Source: an uncultured cyanobacterium | Lineage (GTDB): Bacteria > Cyanobacteriota > Cyanobacteriia > PCC-6307 > Cyanobiaceae | Reading direction: 5' to 3' | NCBI GenBank assembly: GCA_903934745.1 | Contig: CAIZOZ010000444.1 | Span: 1-15,533, forward strand | Length of the DNA: 15,533 bases | Part shown: piece by piece, positions 1 to 7,511 of the stretch | Position numbering within the stretch: position 1 is the first letter of the stretch | How the letters are laid out: each line of letters begins with the position of its first letter | The notes under the pieces: generated by a model | The model's input: only the letters and a program-made list of their open reading frames with translations | Told to the model about the DNA's origin: nothing | Database searches by the model: none | Made by a program: the position numbers and the translations under genes

Positions 1-153
1 CGGCTGTCGCGGCAAAGGCTGTGGAGGAAAAGACGATGAAGCGAGAAGCTGGGCATGGACAGGAGGCTGCTCAGGGGGCGCTGGCCCCGGCAGCAACAGC
101 GGCTGCAGCCCCGCGAAGGTGCCCCGCAGGGGTGCGCCGTCTGGGTGCCCCAT
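1..153 (-). CDS. Possible N-terminal fragment of a gene divergent from txlA (partial, unrecognised)
   Basis: From an ATG at 153 on the minus strand the frame stays open for 51 codons to the window edge. It begins MGHPDGAPLRGTF and soon becomes rich in Pro, Leu and Gln. I do not recognise the family. Its start would lie 54 bp from the txlA start, which fits a divergent arrangement. Open frames of this length arise by chance in DNA this GC-rich, and another minus-strand ATG at 56 opens a different frame, so this is a tentative call made only because nothing else explains the first 200 bases. Confidence 0.3.
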   Translation of the reverse strand, partial: MGHPDGAPLRGTFAGLQPLLLPGPAPPEQPPVHAQLLASSSFPPQPLPRQP

Positions 154-207
154 AGGGGTGTGCGCCACAACTGTCAGAGTGACGGCGGTTTGTCCCTGGC
201 CCTTGCC

Positions 208-795
208 ATGCCTGCCAACTCGCCGGATCCGGCCAGCCTCCCAGCGGCCGGTGCCAGCGCCCTGGGCCGGCGCGAACGGATGTTGCTGGCCGCCGTGGCC
301 GCGATCCTGGCCCTGCTGCTGCTGTGGATGCGGGGCGGCCTGAACCCAGCCGGCCAGCTGGAGCAGCTGGCACGCCAATCCCCGCAGCTGCCGGTGGCCC
401 TGGCCGATGGGCGACCCACCCTGGTGGAGTTCTATGCCGACTGGTGCGAGGCCTGTCGCGCCATGGCACCGGCGATGCTGCGGCTGGAACAGCAGCATCG
501 GGGCAGCCTCGACGTGGTGATGCTCAACGTTGACAACCCCCGCTGGCAGGGGGAACTGGAGCGTTATGAGGTCAATGGCATTCCCCAGCTGGAGCTGTTC
601 GACGCCGCCGGCCAGGCGGTGGGCCGCTCCCTCGGGGCCCGTAGCGCCGCCGAACTGGAAAGCCTGGTGCAGGCCCTGCTCGGCGACGCCCCCCTCCCCC
701 AGCTGGCTGGCGTGGGAGCCACCAGCCGCCTCGGCAGCGAATCGCCGGGCCTGGACAACGCCCCGGCCATGGCCAACCCCCGCAGCCACGGCTGA
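208..795 (+). CDS. txlA: Membrane-anchored thioredoxin-like protein TxlA (HCF164-like)
   Basis: This 195-residue protein has a short polar N-terminus, one hydrophobic segment at about residues 25-41, and a thioredoxin fold. The fold carries the redox motif WCEAC (Cys80 and Cys83) within FYADWCEAC and the usual cis-proline in GIPQ (Pro126). TxlA/HCF164 proteins sit in the thylakoid membrane with the redox domain on the lumenal side and pass reducing power to c-type cytochrome and photosystem assembly; that role is known for the family and not shown here. The ATG at 208 is preferred because it puts the membrane anchor near the N-terminus. An in-frame ATG at 55 would add 51 basic, low-complexity residues. 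The roughly 35 residues at the C-terminus are Ala/Pro/Ser-rich and probably disordered. thyX follows after 39 bp on the same strand, so they may be co-transcribed. Confidence 0.85.
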   Translation: MPANSPDPASLPAAGASALGRRERMLLAAVAAILALLLLWMRGGLNPAGQLEQLARQSPQLPVALADGRPTLVEFYADWCEACRAMAPAMLRLEQQHRGSLDVVMLNVDNPRWQGELERYEVNGIPQLELFDAAGQAVGRSLGARSAAELESLVQALLGDAPLPQLAGVGATSRLGSESPGLDNAPAMANPRSHG

Positions 796-834
796 GCTCC
801 GATCACGAACCAACCGCAACCTCCCCCTGCCGCC

Positions 835-1560
835 ATGGATCCCCGCTTCCGGGTCGAGCTGATCACCGCCACGCCCAATCCCCAGCAGTGTGTCTATGCG
901 GGCATGCACCAGGACTACAGCGAGGGCTTCGTGGTGGCGGATCGGGCCGACTGGCCGGACGAAAACCGCGCCGGTGCAATCTGCGTCAAGCGGCTGCTGG
1001 CCGGAGAGCGCGGTCACTACGGCCCGCTGGAACATGCCCAGATCGTGCTGAATGTGGGCTGGTTTCCCCACTCGGTGATGCAGCAGGCCCGCACCCACCG
1101 GGTGGGCGTCAGCTTCGATGTGCAGTCGATGCGCTACACGGGCGATCGCATCCGCAAGGCGGCCGAGGGCGAACTGGAGCTGGAGGAGGTGTTCTACCTG
1201 CGGCCCGTGGGCGATTACAGCGATCGCCAGGGCAAGAAGTATCACTACGGCGCCGACCAACGGGCGATCGACCTGGAGCTCTGCCGTGCCGCCGCCAGCC
1301 GCTACCGCGACCTGCTGACTGCCGGCTTCGCCGAAGAGCATGCCCGCGGCATCCTGCCCTTCGACTACCGCCAGCACTTCGTGGTGAGTTTCACGCTGCG
1401 GGCCTTCCTGCACTTCCTCGATCTACGGGCCAAGCTCGATGCCCAGCAGGAGATCCGCGAACTGTGTGATCTGATGTGGCCCCATCTCCAGGTCTGGGCA
1501 CCCGAGTTCGCTGACTGGTACGAGAAGAGCCGCCTGCATCGCGCCCGCCTGGCCCCATGA
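835..1560 (+). CDS. thyX: Flavin-dependent thymidylate synthase ThyX
   Basis: The 241-residue protein matches ThyX, which methylates dUMP to dTMP using FAD, NADPH and methylene-tetrahydrofolate. The signature region is ARTHRVGVSFDVQSMRY (residues 85-101). The C-terminal helix LDLRAKLDAQQEIREL (195-210) and the ARGILP segment (170-175) are also typical. The common motif is RHR-x7-S; here it reads R-T-H-R with eight residues before the serine, which I think is usual in picocyanobacteria. The ATG at 835 gives a normal family length. The last four bases, ATGA, overlap the start of the Coq4-family gene, so the two are probably translationally coupled. Together with dcd further right it serves dTTP supply. 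Confidence 0.93.
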   Translation: MDPRFRVELITATPNPQQCVYAGMHQDYSEGFVVADRADWPDENRAGAICVKRLLAGERGHYGPLEHAQIVLNVGWFPHSVMQQARTHRVGVSFDVQSMRYTGDRIRKAAEGELELEEVFYLRPVGDYSDRQGKKYHYGADQRAIDLELCRAAASRYRDLLTAGFAEEHARGILPFDYRQHFVVSFTLRAFLHFLDLRAKLDAQQEIRELCDLMWPHLQVWAPEFADWYEKSRLHRARLAP

Positions 1561-2261
1561 AGCCCACGCCCCAGCTGCAGCGCCTGGCCGCCGACATGGT
1601 GGTGCTCTGCGCCGATCCCGGTGATCTGCCTTCGGCCCTGGATCTACTCGCCGCCAGCTATGCCACCCCGGCGGCCGAGGCGGCCCGGGCCCGGCTGCTG
1701 GTCGACCCCGCCATCGCCCCGTTGATCGCCGAGCGCTACTGGGGCCCCTGGCCCGACCTGGCCAGCCTGGCGGCCCTGCCGGCGGGCAGCCTCGGCCATG
1801 CCTACGGCCACCTGCTGATCGATCAGGGCCTCGAGCCCCTGCCCAACCCGGTGCTGCCGCCGGGAGCCGATGGCGACACCACCTACCTGCAGCTGCGCAT
1901 CCGCCACTGCCATGACGTCTGGCATGCCATCGCCGGCTGCCCCACCACCCTGGCCGGCGAGGCGGCCATGAACGGCCTCACCACCGAGCAGCTGCGCTGG
2001 CCGGGCTGTGCCCTGTTGCTCGCCGCCGATCTGATCCATCGCGTCCACGACGACCTGGACCCCAGCGCCCCGGCCGGTGTGGATGTCGGCCGGGCGATCG
2101 CCTACGGGCTGGAACTGGGGGCCAGCACCCGTGCTCCCCTGCTGGCCCAGCGCTGGGAGGAGGGCTGGCCACGCCCGCTGGCCGAGTGGCGCGAGCAGCT
2201 GGGCCTGAGCGAGCTGATCAGGCGCAATCCCTTCACCGCTGAGCTCAGCCAAGGGGATTGA
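1557..2261 (+). CDS. Coq4-family protein
   Basis: This 234-residue protein carries the Coq4 signature HDxxHx11E: His119, Asp120, His123 and Glu135 in the segment around HDVWHAIAGCP. These residues bind a divalent metal in the family. In eukaryotes and some bacteria Coq4 takes part in ubiquinone synthesis, at removal of the ring C1 carboxyl group and as a scaffold. Cyanobacteria make plastoquinone and phylloquinone, not ubiquinone, so the substrate here is unknown; a role in prenylquinone or other isoprenoid chemistry is only inference. The start ATG overlaps the thyX stop by ATGA, which indicates coupling. The family call is firm and the function open. Confidence 0.82.
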   Translation: MKPTPQLQRLAADMVVLCADPGDLPSALDLLAASYATPAAEAARARLLVDPAIAPLIAERYWGPWPDLASLAALPAGSLGHAYGHLLIDQGLEPLPNPVLPPGADGDTTYLQLRIRHCHDVWHAIAGCPTTLAGEAAMNGLTTEQLRWPGCALLLAADLIHRVHDDLDPSAPAGVDVGRAIAYGLELGASTRAPLLAQRWEEGWPRPLAEWREQLGLSELIRRNPFTAELSQGD

Positions 2262-2269
2262 ACGAAACG

Positions 2270-2287
2270 GCCCCGGCTGAACGGGGC
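2270..2287. terminator. Hairpin between convergent coq4-like and cellulase genes
   Basis: GCCCCG and CGGGGC form a perfect 6-bp stem around a 6-base loop, 8 bases after the Coq4-family stop and 63 bases beyond the cellulase stop. It sits where a bidirectional terminator would be expected. No T-tract follows on either side, so intrinsic termination is uncertain. Confidence 0.3.
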
Positions 2288-2349
2288 GGAGCGGGCGGCG
2301 CCGGGGAGACGAGCAGCCATGGCCCCTGTCCCCCCCGGCCAGCGTCAGT

Positions 2350-5300
2350 TCAGATCACCGCCAGACCGCGCAGATCACCGCCGTAACCAGTGATCTCCAG
2401 CAGCGCATCGCTGGCGGCCTGGAAGCCGGCCACACCATCGTTCAAGGCCACGAAGGTGCGGGTTGTGGGCCCGGCGCCGAAGCTGAAGGTGGCCGCCTGA
2501 TGGGCCAGGAAGCCGGTCGCGGTGAGCACGCTGGCCAGGCCCGCTTCGTTGAGAGCCGCCACCGAGCCCAGCTTGGCCACCTGGGCGGCGGCCACCGCCC
2601 TCGGGCCATCGAGGCTGTCAACGCCGATGCTGAAATCGGTGAGGCGATCCAACGCCCCCAGCAGCGACTGCCCCAGGCTGGTCAACCGGAACACGTCCTG
2701 GCCCGCCAGGCCCGTGAGCAGATCGGCGCCAGGGCCGAACTTGAGCAGATTCGCCGTGGCGTCGCCGCTCTGGTAGCTGGGATTGCCGGTGGTGGCCGCC
2801 AGCTGGGCGGCGCTGGTGGAGAACAACGCTGGCCCCGTGAGGCTGCCGCTCTCGCCCAGGCCCAGACCCTGGCTGGCGTTGAAGCCCACGGTCACCGAGG
2901 CTCCCGCCGCCAGGCTCGCGCCCCAGTCCTTGCCACGGAGGGTGGAGCGATACAAACCGCCGCCCAGATTCACCTGGCTCAAGCTCGACCCCCAGGGGGT
3001 GCCACTGAGCCCATGGGTGGTGTCAAAGCTGAGACTCCAGCTGCTCAAGGCCGTGGTTCCGGTGTTGGTCACCGTGACCTTGGCGGTGAGCCCGTGGTAC
3101 CAGATGGAGCCGGCCACGCTCACCTTCAGGAAAGGCGAGCTGGGGGTGGGCACAGCCGGCTTGATCGCGCCGCCGAGATCAGCGATCGGCTGATCCGGCG
3201 TGGGCGGCGTGGGCAGCGTCGCCGCGGGAACGGCCACGCTGCCGCTATAGACAGTTTCGGCAAATCCCTGACGATCCTGATAACCAATCTGCAACCGCAG
3301 GCTCTGGCCTTGCTGGGTCGCAGCCGGCACAAAACTGGCGCCGGTGGCACCGGCGATCGCCTGCCAGGGGCCGGCGCTGCTGGCCTGGGTCTGCCATTGA
3401 TAAACCAAGGGGCCATCACCGTCGGGATCAACCTCGGTTTGGCTGACCGTGAGCGCCTGAGCCACCGTGCCGCTACCGATCAGCGAGAAGCGCGCTTGGC
3501 CGTCATTGACATAGGCCACCACCACTGGCGAACTGAAAACGGTCTCACTGAATTGGGCGGCATCGTTATAGGCCACCTTGAGGCGCACCGTCTTGCCCTC
3601 CTCCGCACGGCTCAGCAGCAGCGAAGGGGCATTGGTGCCCATGGAGGCCCAGCTCTGGCCACCATCAGCGGAGGCCTGCCACTGGTAGGTGAAGCCAGCA
3701 CCGCCCAAGCCTTCGGGATCCATGGCGCTCTGGATCGCCGTCAGGCTCGCACCGACTACCGCCGTGCCACTGATCGCAAAACTGGCCGCCCCCTGATTCA
3801 CCGGGATGGGGGTCGGCGTGGGCGTCGACGTGGCCGTAGACACGGTGATCCCGGGCAGGGCATGGAGCTCCGCATCGGTGAGGGCGACACCACCCTTGAG
3901 TTCAACACTGCGGGCGAAGGAACCTGCCAGGCCGGCGTTGTAATCCAGCGCCACCTCGTTGGAAACGTAATCACTGCGCAGATCGGTGTAGGAGGTGTCG
4001 TTCGGCTGGCTCGGGCCACCCACCAAGGCGCCGAAGTTGATATGGGCATTCGGCAAGCCATTCCTGAAGCCATCCCAGCCCACTCCCGAGGCTTCACGGC
4101 TGTGGGGCTGCTGGGGGAAGTTATTGCCATAGCCCACCAGATAGCTGGACTGGCGTGGGTTAGCACCGAGGATATAGTCCACGGTCTGCGCGGCCAGAGC
4201 GGTGTACGCCCCATTCGGATCGTTGACGCTACTGGCATAAACATCAGCCAGAAAAGCGGTATTAGCGGCATAGCGCAGCGAGCCCCACTGACTGATCCAG
4301 CGCAGGCCGCCCGCCGTGATCTGAACCCCATTTCCACCCGTCACCCAGTTGTTCAACCACCCCTCCACCTGCTGCTTGATCGCGGTTGAACCACTCTGCT
4401 GGGCCAGCAAGACGGCAGTGGCATAGGAACTGTCATCCCAGTTCCCGGTCCAGCCTTTGTTCAGGCCACCAACCTTGGTGCTATAGAGATTGAGCGCCTT
4501 GTTCAAATATGCCGAGCCATCGCCGCCCTGGGCCTTGACGGCCTGCGCCAGCCATACCGCGCCATTGGCAAGCTCATCGTAATAGCCGCTATAGGAATTA
4601 TAGAAACCCTGCACCACCGGGATCGAATCTGAATACTTGCCTCGATAGGTGTCGGCGAACTGATACAGCGCTATCGCGCTGCTCAGCAGCTTGTCGGCAT
4701 AGGCCACCTCACCACTGCGGCGAAACAGAATCGAGGCCGCCGCCATCGCCGCGGCACTGCCACCAGCCACATCGGAACCCGGCTTGCTGGCCGTCACCGC
4801 CAGGGCCGGCCGCAGAATGGTCTCAGTTTCAGCGGGTTGCCAGAGGGCGTGGTCGGCGTCGGCATCACCCACCTGGGCCACGAACAAGGAGGTCTTGCCG
4901 GAGGCATCCAGCACATGGCACTTGAGCAGATAGTCGGTGCCCCATTTGACGGCGGCCAACAGCTCATCGCTTTGCCCTGAGGCTGCGTAGCCCTTGGCAA
5001 ATTGCAGGCCTCCCCAGGCGAGGTTGGTGAGACTGGAGGCCAGGGGCAAACCAAACTTGCCATAGTCACCGGCATCGTGATAACCACCGCTGAGATCCAG
5101 CTTCAGCCCTGCCTGGAGATTGGCACTGGTGTTATTGCCGAAGTAAACCCCATCCAGGCCGTCACGAAGACCTGAATCTCCCCGCCAATCAATGCGATTG
5201 GTGGCCTCATCGAGATCGCCGGAACGCTGAGCCTCATAGAACAAAAACGTCTTCTGCAGAGCTTCGGCATAATTGGTGCCACCACCTTTCACCGCAAAGG

Positions 5301-5751
5301 AACTGGGATTCACCTCGCCTGTTGGCGTTGTTGGTGCCGGACTGGGAGAAGGCGTTGGGGTGGGGATTGGCGTCGTCAACGGAGCAGCGCTCAGCACCGG
5401 CTGGCTGACAAACAGGTCCGCAGCCTGAAGAGCACCACTGGCTGCGCCGGCGGGTCGAGTGGCTGTGAAACCAACGCTGACCGAGCCGCCGACCGCCAGG
5501 GCCGAACCCCAATCAATGCCAGTCAACGTATAACCATAATGGCCATCAGCCAGGCTGGTCACGGTGAAGCTCATCCCCCAGGGAGCACCACTGATCAGCA
5601 CATCACTTTCAAAAGAAAGACTCCAGCCCGCCAACGGCACTGTGCCGGTGTTCGTGATCGTCAACTTAGCCGTCAGCCCCCCATCCCAGAGCGAGCCATC
5701 CAGGAGCAGCTTGAGAGACGAATCTCCCGTACTTGCAATCGATGTGGCCAT
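2350..5751 (-). CDS. Secreted multidomain GH9 cellulase (CBM2-GH9-Ig-Ig-CBM2-bluetail)
   Basis: The 1133-residue protein is a modular endo-beta-1,4-glucanase-type enzyme. Residues about 10-105 form a CBM2-like cellulose-binding domain with spaced Trp22, Trp43, Trp58 and Trp81. A Pro/Thr linker covers about 123-145. The GH9 catalytic domain (about 155-620) has the nucleophilic-water motif DAGDYGKF (226-233, Asp226 and Asp229), the His/Arg substrate motif at 550-552, and the catalytic acid Glu599 in NEVALDYNAG. After a second linker come two Ig-like repeats (about 654-746 and 752-841), each with YQWQ and SETV/AETV cores. A second CBM2-like domain spans about 873-975. The tail (about 995-1133) has a degenerate calcium-repeat stretch and ends in an ALNDGV...ITGYGG segment typical of the cyanobacterial bluetail domain. 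There is no N-terminal signal peptide, so export by a type I system through the C-terminus is inferred. All catalytic residues are present. The gene looks lower in GC than its neighbours, especially in the catalytic part. Confidence 0.92.
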   Translation of the reverse strand: MATSIASTGDSSLKLLLDGSLWDGGLTAKLTITNTGTVPLAGWSLSFESDVLISGAPWGMSFTVTSLADGHYGYTLTGIDWGSALAVGGSVSVGFTATRPAGAASGALQAADLFVSQPVLSAAPLTTPIPTPTPSPSPAPTTPTGEVNPSSFAVKGGGTNYAEALQKTFLFYEAQRSGDLDEATNRIDWRGDSGLRDGLDGVYFGNNTSANLQAGLKLDLSGGYHDAGDYGKFGLPLASSLTNLAWGGLQFAKGYAASGQSDELLAAVKWGTDYLLKCHVLDASGKTSLFVAQVGDADADHALWQPAETETILRPALAVTASKPGSDVAGGSAAAMAAASILFRRSGEVAYADKLLSSAIALYQFADTYRGKYSDSIPVVQGFYNSYSGYYDELANGAVWLAQAVKAQGGDGSAYLNKALNLYSTKVGGLNKGWTGNWDDSSYATAVLLAQQSGSTAIKQQVEGWLNNWVTGGNGVQITAGGLRWISQWGSLRYAANTAFLADVYASSVNDPNGAYTALAAQTVDYILGANPRQSSYLVGYGNNFPQQPHSREASGVGWDGFRNGLPNAHINFGALVGGPSQPNDTSYTDLRSDYVSNEVALDYNAGLAGSFARSVELKGGVALTDAELHALPGITVSTATSTPTPTPIPVNQGAASFAISGTAVVGASLTAIQSAMDPEGLGGAGFTYQWQASADGGQSWASMGTNAPSLLLSRAEEGKTVRLKVAYNDAAQFSETVFSSPVVVAYVNDGQARFSLIGSGTVAQALTVSQTEVDPDGDGPLVYQWQTQASSAGPWQAIAGATGASFVPAATQQGQSLRLQIGYQDRQGFAETVYSGSVAVPAATLPTPPTPDQPIADLGGAIKPAVPTPSSPFLKVSVAGSIWYHGLTAKVTVTNTGTTALSSWSLSFDTTHGLSGTPWGSSLSQVNLGGGLYRSTLRGKDWGASLAAGASVTVGFNASQGLGLGESGSLTGPALFSTSAAQLAATTGNPSYQSGDATANLLKFGPGADLLTGLAGQDVFRLTSLGQSLLGALDRLTDFSIGVDSLDGPRAVAAAQVAKLGSVAALNEAGLASVLTATGFLAHQAATFSFGAGPTTRTFVALNDGVAGFQAASDALLEITGYGGDLRGLAVI

Positions 5752-6143
5752 GGAGAATCTTCATTTCTTCCGGATTCAAGTCCCTGCTGCCTGCCGCTGA
5801 CGATCCCCCAAAGGGGATCACCGCCAGCTCATGTCGCCGCATCTCGCCCTCAGCCCAGTCGCACCGTGACTCTGGCCGGTTCGAGGGCCATCCGTCCTGG
5901 CCAGCCGCGGCTACAGGCCATTCACCTTGTGTTTGCCGACCGGAGCCGTTGGCAGCCGAGCCCATGGCACGGCAAGGGCTGAATCGATCCAGCCAGCAGG
6001 CAACAGCACTCGCCCAGCCCCCGATCGCCACAGCGAAGCCGGCGGCAAAGCGGCAAGTGATCTGGCGATCCAGCAAGCATGAATACGGGCCGAGAAAACC
6101 AAAAATATGACTAGAATCGGGTGATCAGACCAACCATTTACCC
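5752..6143. promoter_or_regulatory. Divergent regulatory region between cellulase and LuxR-type gene
   Basis: This 392-bp stretch separates the two divergent starts and must hold both promoters if each gene has its own. I see no convincing gene in it. It contains a perfect inverted repeat next to the cellulase start (5802-5819) and an AT-richer stretch from about 6095 to 6145 before the regulator. TAGAAT at 6112-6117 resembles a -10 box for the regulator, but I see no matching -35 box. Neither gene has a strong ribosome binding site. Confidence 0.45.
5802..5819. promoter_or_regulatory. Perfect inverted repeat upstream of cellulase gene
   Basis: GATCCCC (5802-5808) and GGGGATC (5813-5819) form a perfect 7-bp stem around CAAA. 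The repeat lies 51-68 bases upstream of the cellulase ATG. It could be an operator for a dimeric regulator, for instance the divergent LuxR-type protein, or a hairpin in the mRNA leader. The structure is seen directly; any role is inference. Confidence 0.4.
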
Positions 6144-6836
6144 ATGGATTTAACTTACAAGATTTCGCCACTGATTCAGAGTCGCAGAGTCATTTTTGAG
6201 GCCGTTACTCGACACGGAATCGAGCCGAGTGTGGCGATTGCCATGAACCGGGAAGATCAATTGCTTCCCCTGATGCTTGGCATCAGGGACCCGAAGCTGA
6301 TCCGCTATGTGGGAACTGACGCCAGCAGCTGCCTGGAGAGGCTCCGCCAACGATCCGTCGGCTTCTTGATCTGCACGGATCAATTAGAGGAGGGCGACGG
6401 CTTCCAGCTCTGCCAAGCCACCAAAGCCATCAGCCCAGCCACCAAGACCCTGTTGATCTGCACAGGCAATCAGATCGATCAACGTGCTTTCACTGCTAAT
6501 GAGATTGACGGCATTTTCTGTTTTCAGGAACTGATCGAAGCCAGGGGTGTTTTCGGAGCCGCGATTCTGGCTGCCAGCCACGGCAGACGCTACCGCAGCC
6601 AACGCATTCGTGACATCTCAGAAAAAACATCGACTTATGAGCTGAAAGACCGGGACTACGATATTTTGCATTGCCTGGCGGATGGCATGAGCAATCGAGA
6701 AATCGCCGACGCCTTACAGATCAGCGAACAGACCGCCAAAACTTATACCAAGCGCTTAATTGGCAATCTGAGTGCCAAAAACCGGCTCCATGCCCTCATC
6801 CTCGGCCTGCGCTACGGCCTCACCAGCATTCGCTGA
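6144..6836 (+). CDS. LuxR/NarL-type transcriptional regulator with atypical receiver domain
   Basis: The 230-residue protein ends in a clear LuxR-type DNA-binding domain (about 165-225) with the pattern LKDRDYDILHCLADGMSNRE and ISEQTAKTY. Residues about 30-150 look like a response-regulator receiver. Where a canonical receiver has D-x6-DG or similar around the phosphoacceptor, this one reads CTDQLEEGDG (77-86), so by spacing to the DG the acceptor position is Thr78, or Asp79 if one residue has been lost. It may therefore not be phosphorylated in the usual way. It is divergent from the cellulase gene and is its most obvious candidate regulator, by position only. The ATG at 6144 lacks a clear ribosome binding site; an in-frame ATG at 6243 would remove 33 residues. 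GC is visibly lower than in the flanking core genes. Confidence 0.82.
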   Translation: MDLTYKISPLIQSRRVIFEAVTRHGIEPSVAIAMNREDQLLPLMLGIRDPKLIRYVGTDASSCLERLRQRSVGFLICTDQLEEGDGFQLCQATKAISPATKTLLICTGNQIDQRAFTANEIDGIFCFQELIEARGVFGAAILAASHGRRYRSQRIRDISEKTSTYELKDRDYDILHCLADGMSNREIADALQISEQTAKTYTKRLIGNLSAKNRLHALILGLRYGLTSIR

Positions 6837-6857
6837 ATCCACGCCATGCACCCAGCA

Positions 6858-6880
6858 CCAGGGCCAGGGCCAGGGCCAGG
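6858..6880. repeat. Short CCAGGG hexamer tandem repeat
   Basis: The hexamer CCAGGG is repeated almost four times between the convergent ends of the LuxR-type gene and dcd. It is a short low-complexity tract and shows no terminator hairpin. Confidence 0.6.
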
Positions 6881-6885
6881 ATCAA

Positions 6886-7479
6886 TCACATCTTCGCCAG
6901 GGTCACCCGCTCCGGCTGGTGCTGGTATTTACCCGCGCGATCCTGATAGGTGGTGTCACAGGGATCACCTTCAAAGAACAACAGCTGGCAGATGCCCTCA
7001 TTGGCATAGATACGGCAATCGGCGCCAGAGGAATTGCTGAACTCCAGGGTGAGATGTCCCTCCCAACTGGCCTCAGCCGGGGTGGTATTGACGATGATGC
7101 CCAGGCGGGCGTAGGTGCTCTTGCCCAGGCAGATCACGGTGATGTTGGCTGGCACCTTCATGCGTTCCAAGGCAACGCCGAGGCCATAGGAATGGGCCGG
7201 CAAGATGAAATAGTCGCCGTCAGCATCGCTGTGCAGCGGCGCCGGCTCCAGATTCGCCGGGTTGAATCGCTTCGGATTCATCACCGTGCCAGGCACATGG
7301 CGAAAGATCAGGAATTCCTTGCTCGAGAGCCGCAGGTCGTAGCCGTAGGAGGAACAGCCGAAACTCAGCACCGGCCCACGGCGGGACTCAGGATCGAGAT
7401 GGCGCACCAAGGTGGACTGGAACGGCTCCAGCATGCCGGTGGCAGCCTGCTCGTTGATCCAGCGGTCGTTCTTGAGCAT
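6886..7479 (-). CDS. dcd: dCTP deaminase
   Basis: The 197-residue protein matches Dcd, which deaminates dCTP to dUTP and so feeds dUMP to thymidylate synthase. Seen features are the N-terminal MLKNDRWI, the SSYGYDLRL segment (43-51), the active-site loop GKSTYARLG (119-127; Ser121 and Arg125) and TLEFSNS with the likely catalytic Glu146. Length and start are normal for the family. Whether it is mono- or bifunctional (deaminase plus dUTPase) cannot be told from the sequence. It lies 32 bp downstream of the cobO-like gene on the same strand, so it is probably co-transcribed with it. Its product and that of thyX act in the same pathway. Confidence 0.93.
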   Translation of the reverse strand: MLKNDRWINEQAATGMLEPFQSTLVRHLDPESRRGPVLSFGCSSYGYDLRLSSKEFLIFRHVPGTVMNPKRFNPANLEPAPLHSDADGDYFILPAHSYGLGVALERMKVPANITVICLGKSTYARLGIIVNTTPAEASWEGHLTLEFSNSSGADCRIYANEGICQLLFFEGDPCDTTYQDRAGKYQHQPERVTLAKM

Positions 7480-7511
7480 CGGCTTGGAGAAAAAAAGACC
7501 GGCAGGATCGC

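Noticed and set aside
55..207. Longer TxlA starting at ATG 55
   Set aside because: The extra 51 residues are basic and low-complexity and would bury the membrane anchor far from the N-terminus.
2500..4389. Long open frame on the plus strand inside the cellulase gene
   Set aside because: It is antisense to a gene with intact catalytic motifs, lacks recognisable domains and reflects high GC in the third codon position.
5752..6143. Open frames of 86-147 codons on both strands of the intergenic region
   Set aside because: They overlap each other and neighbouring genes, with no recognisable motif or ribosome binding site.
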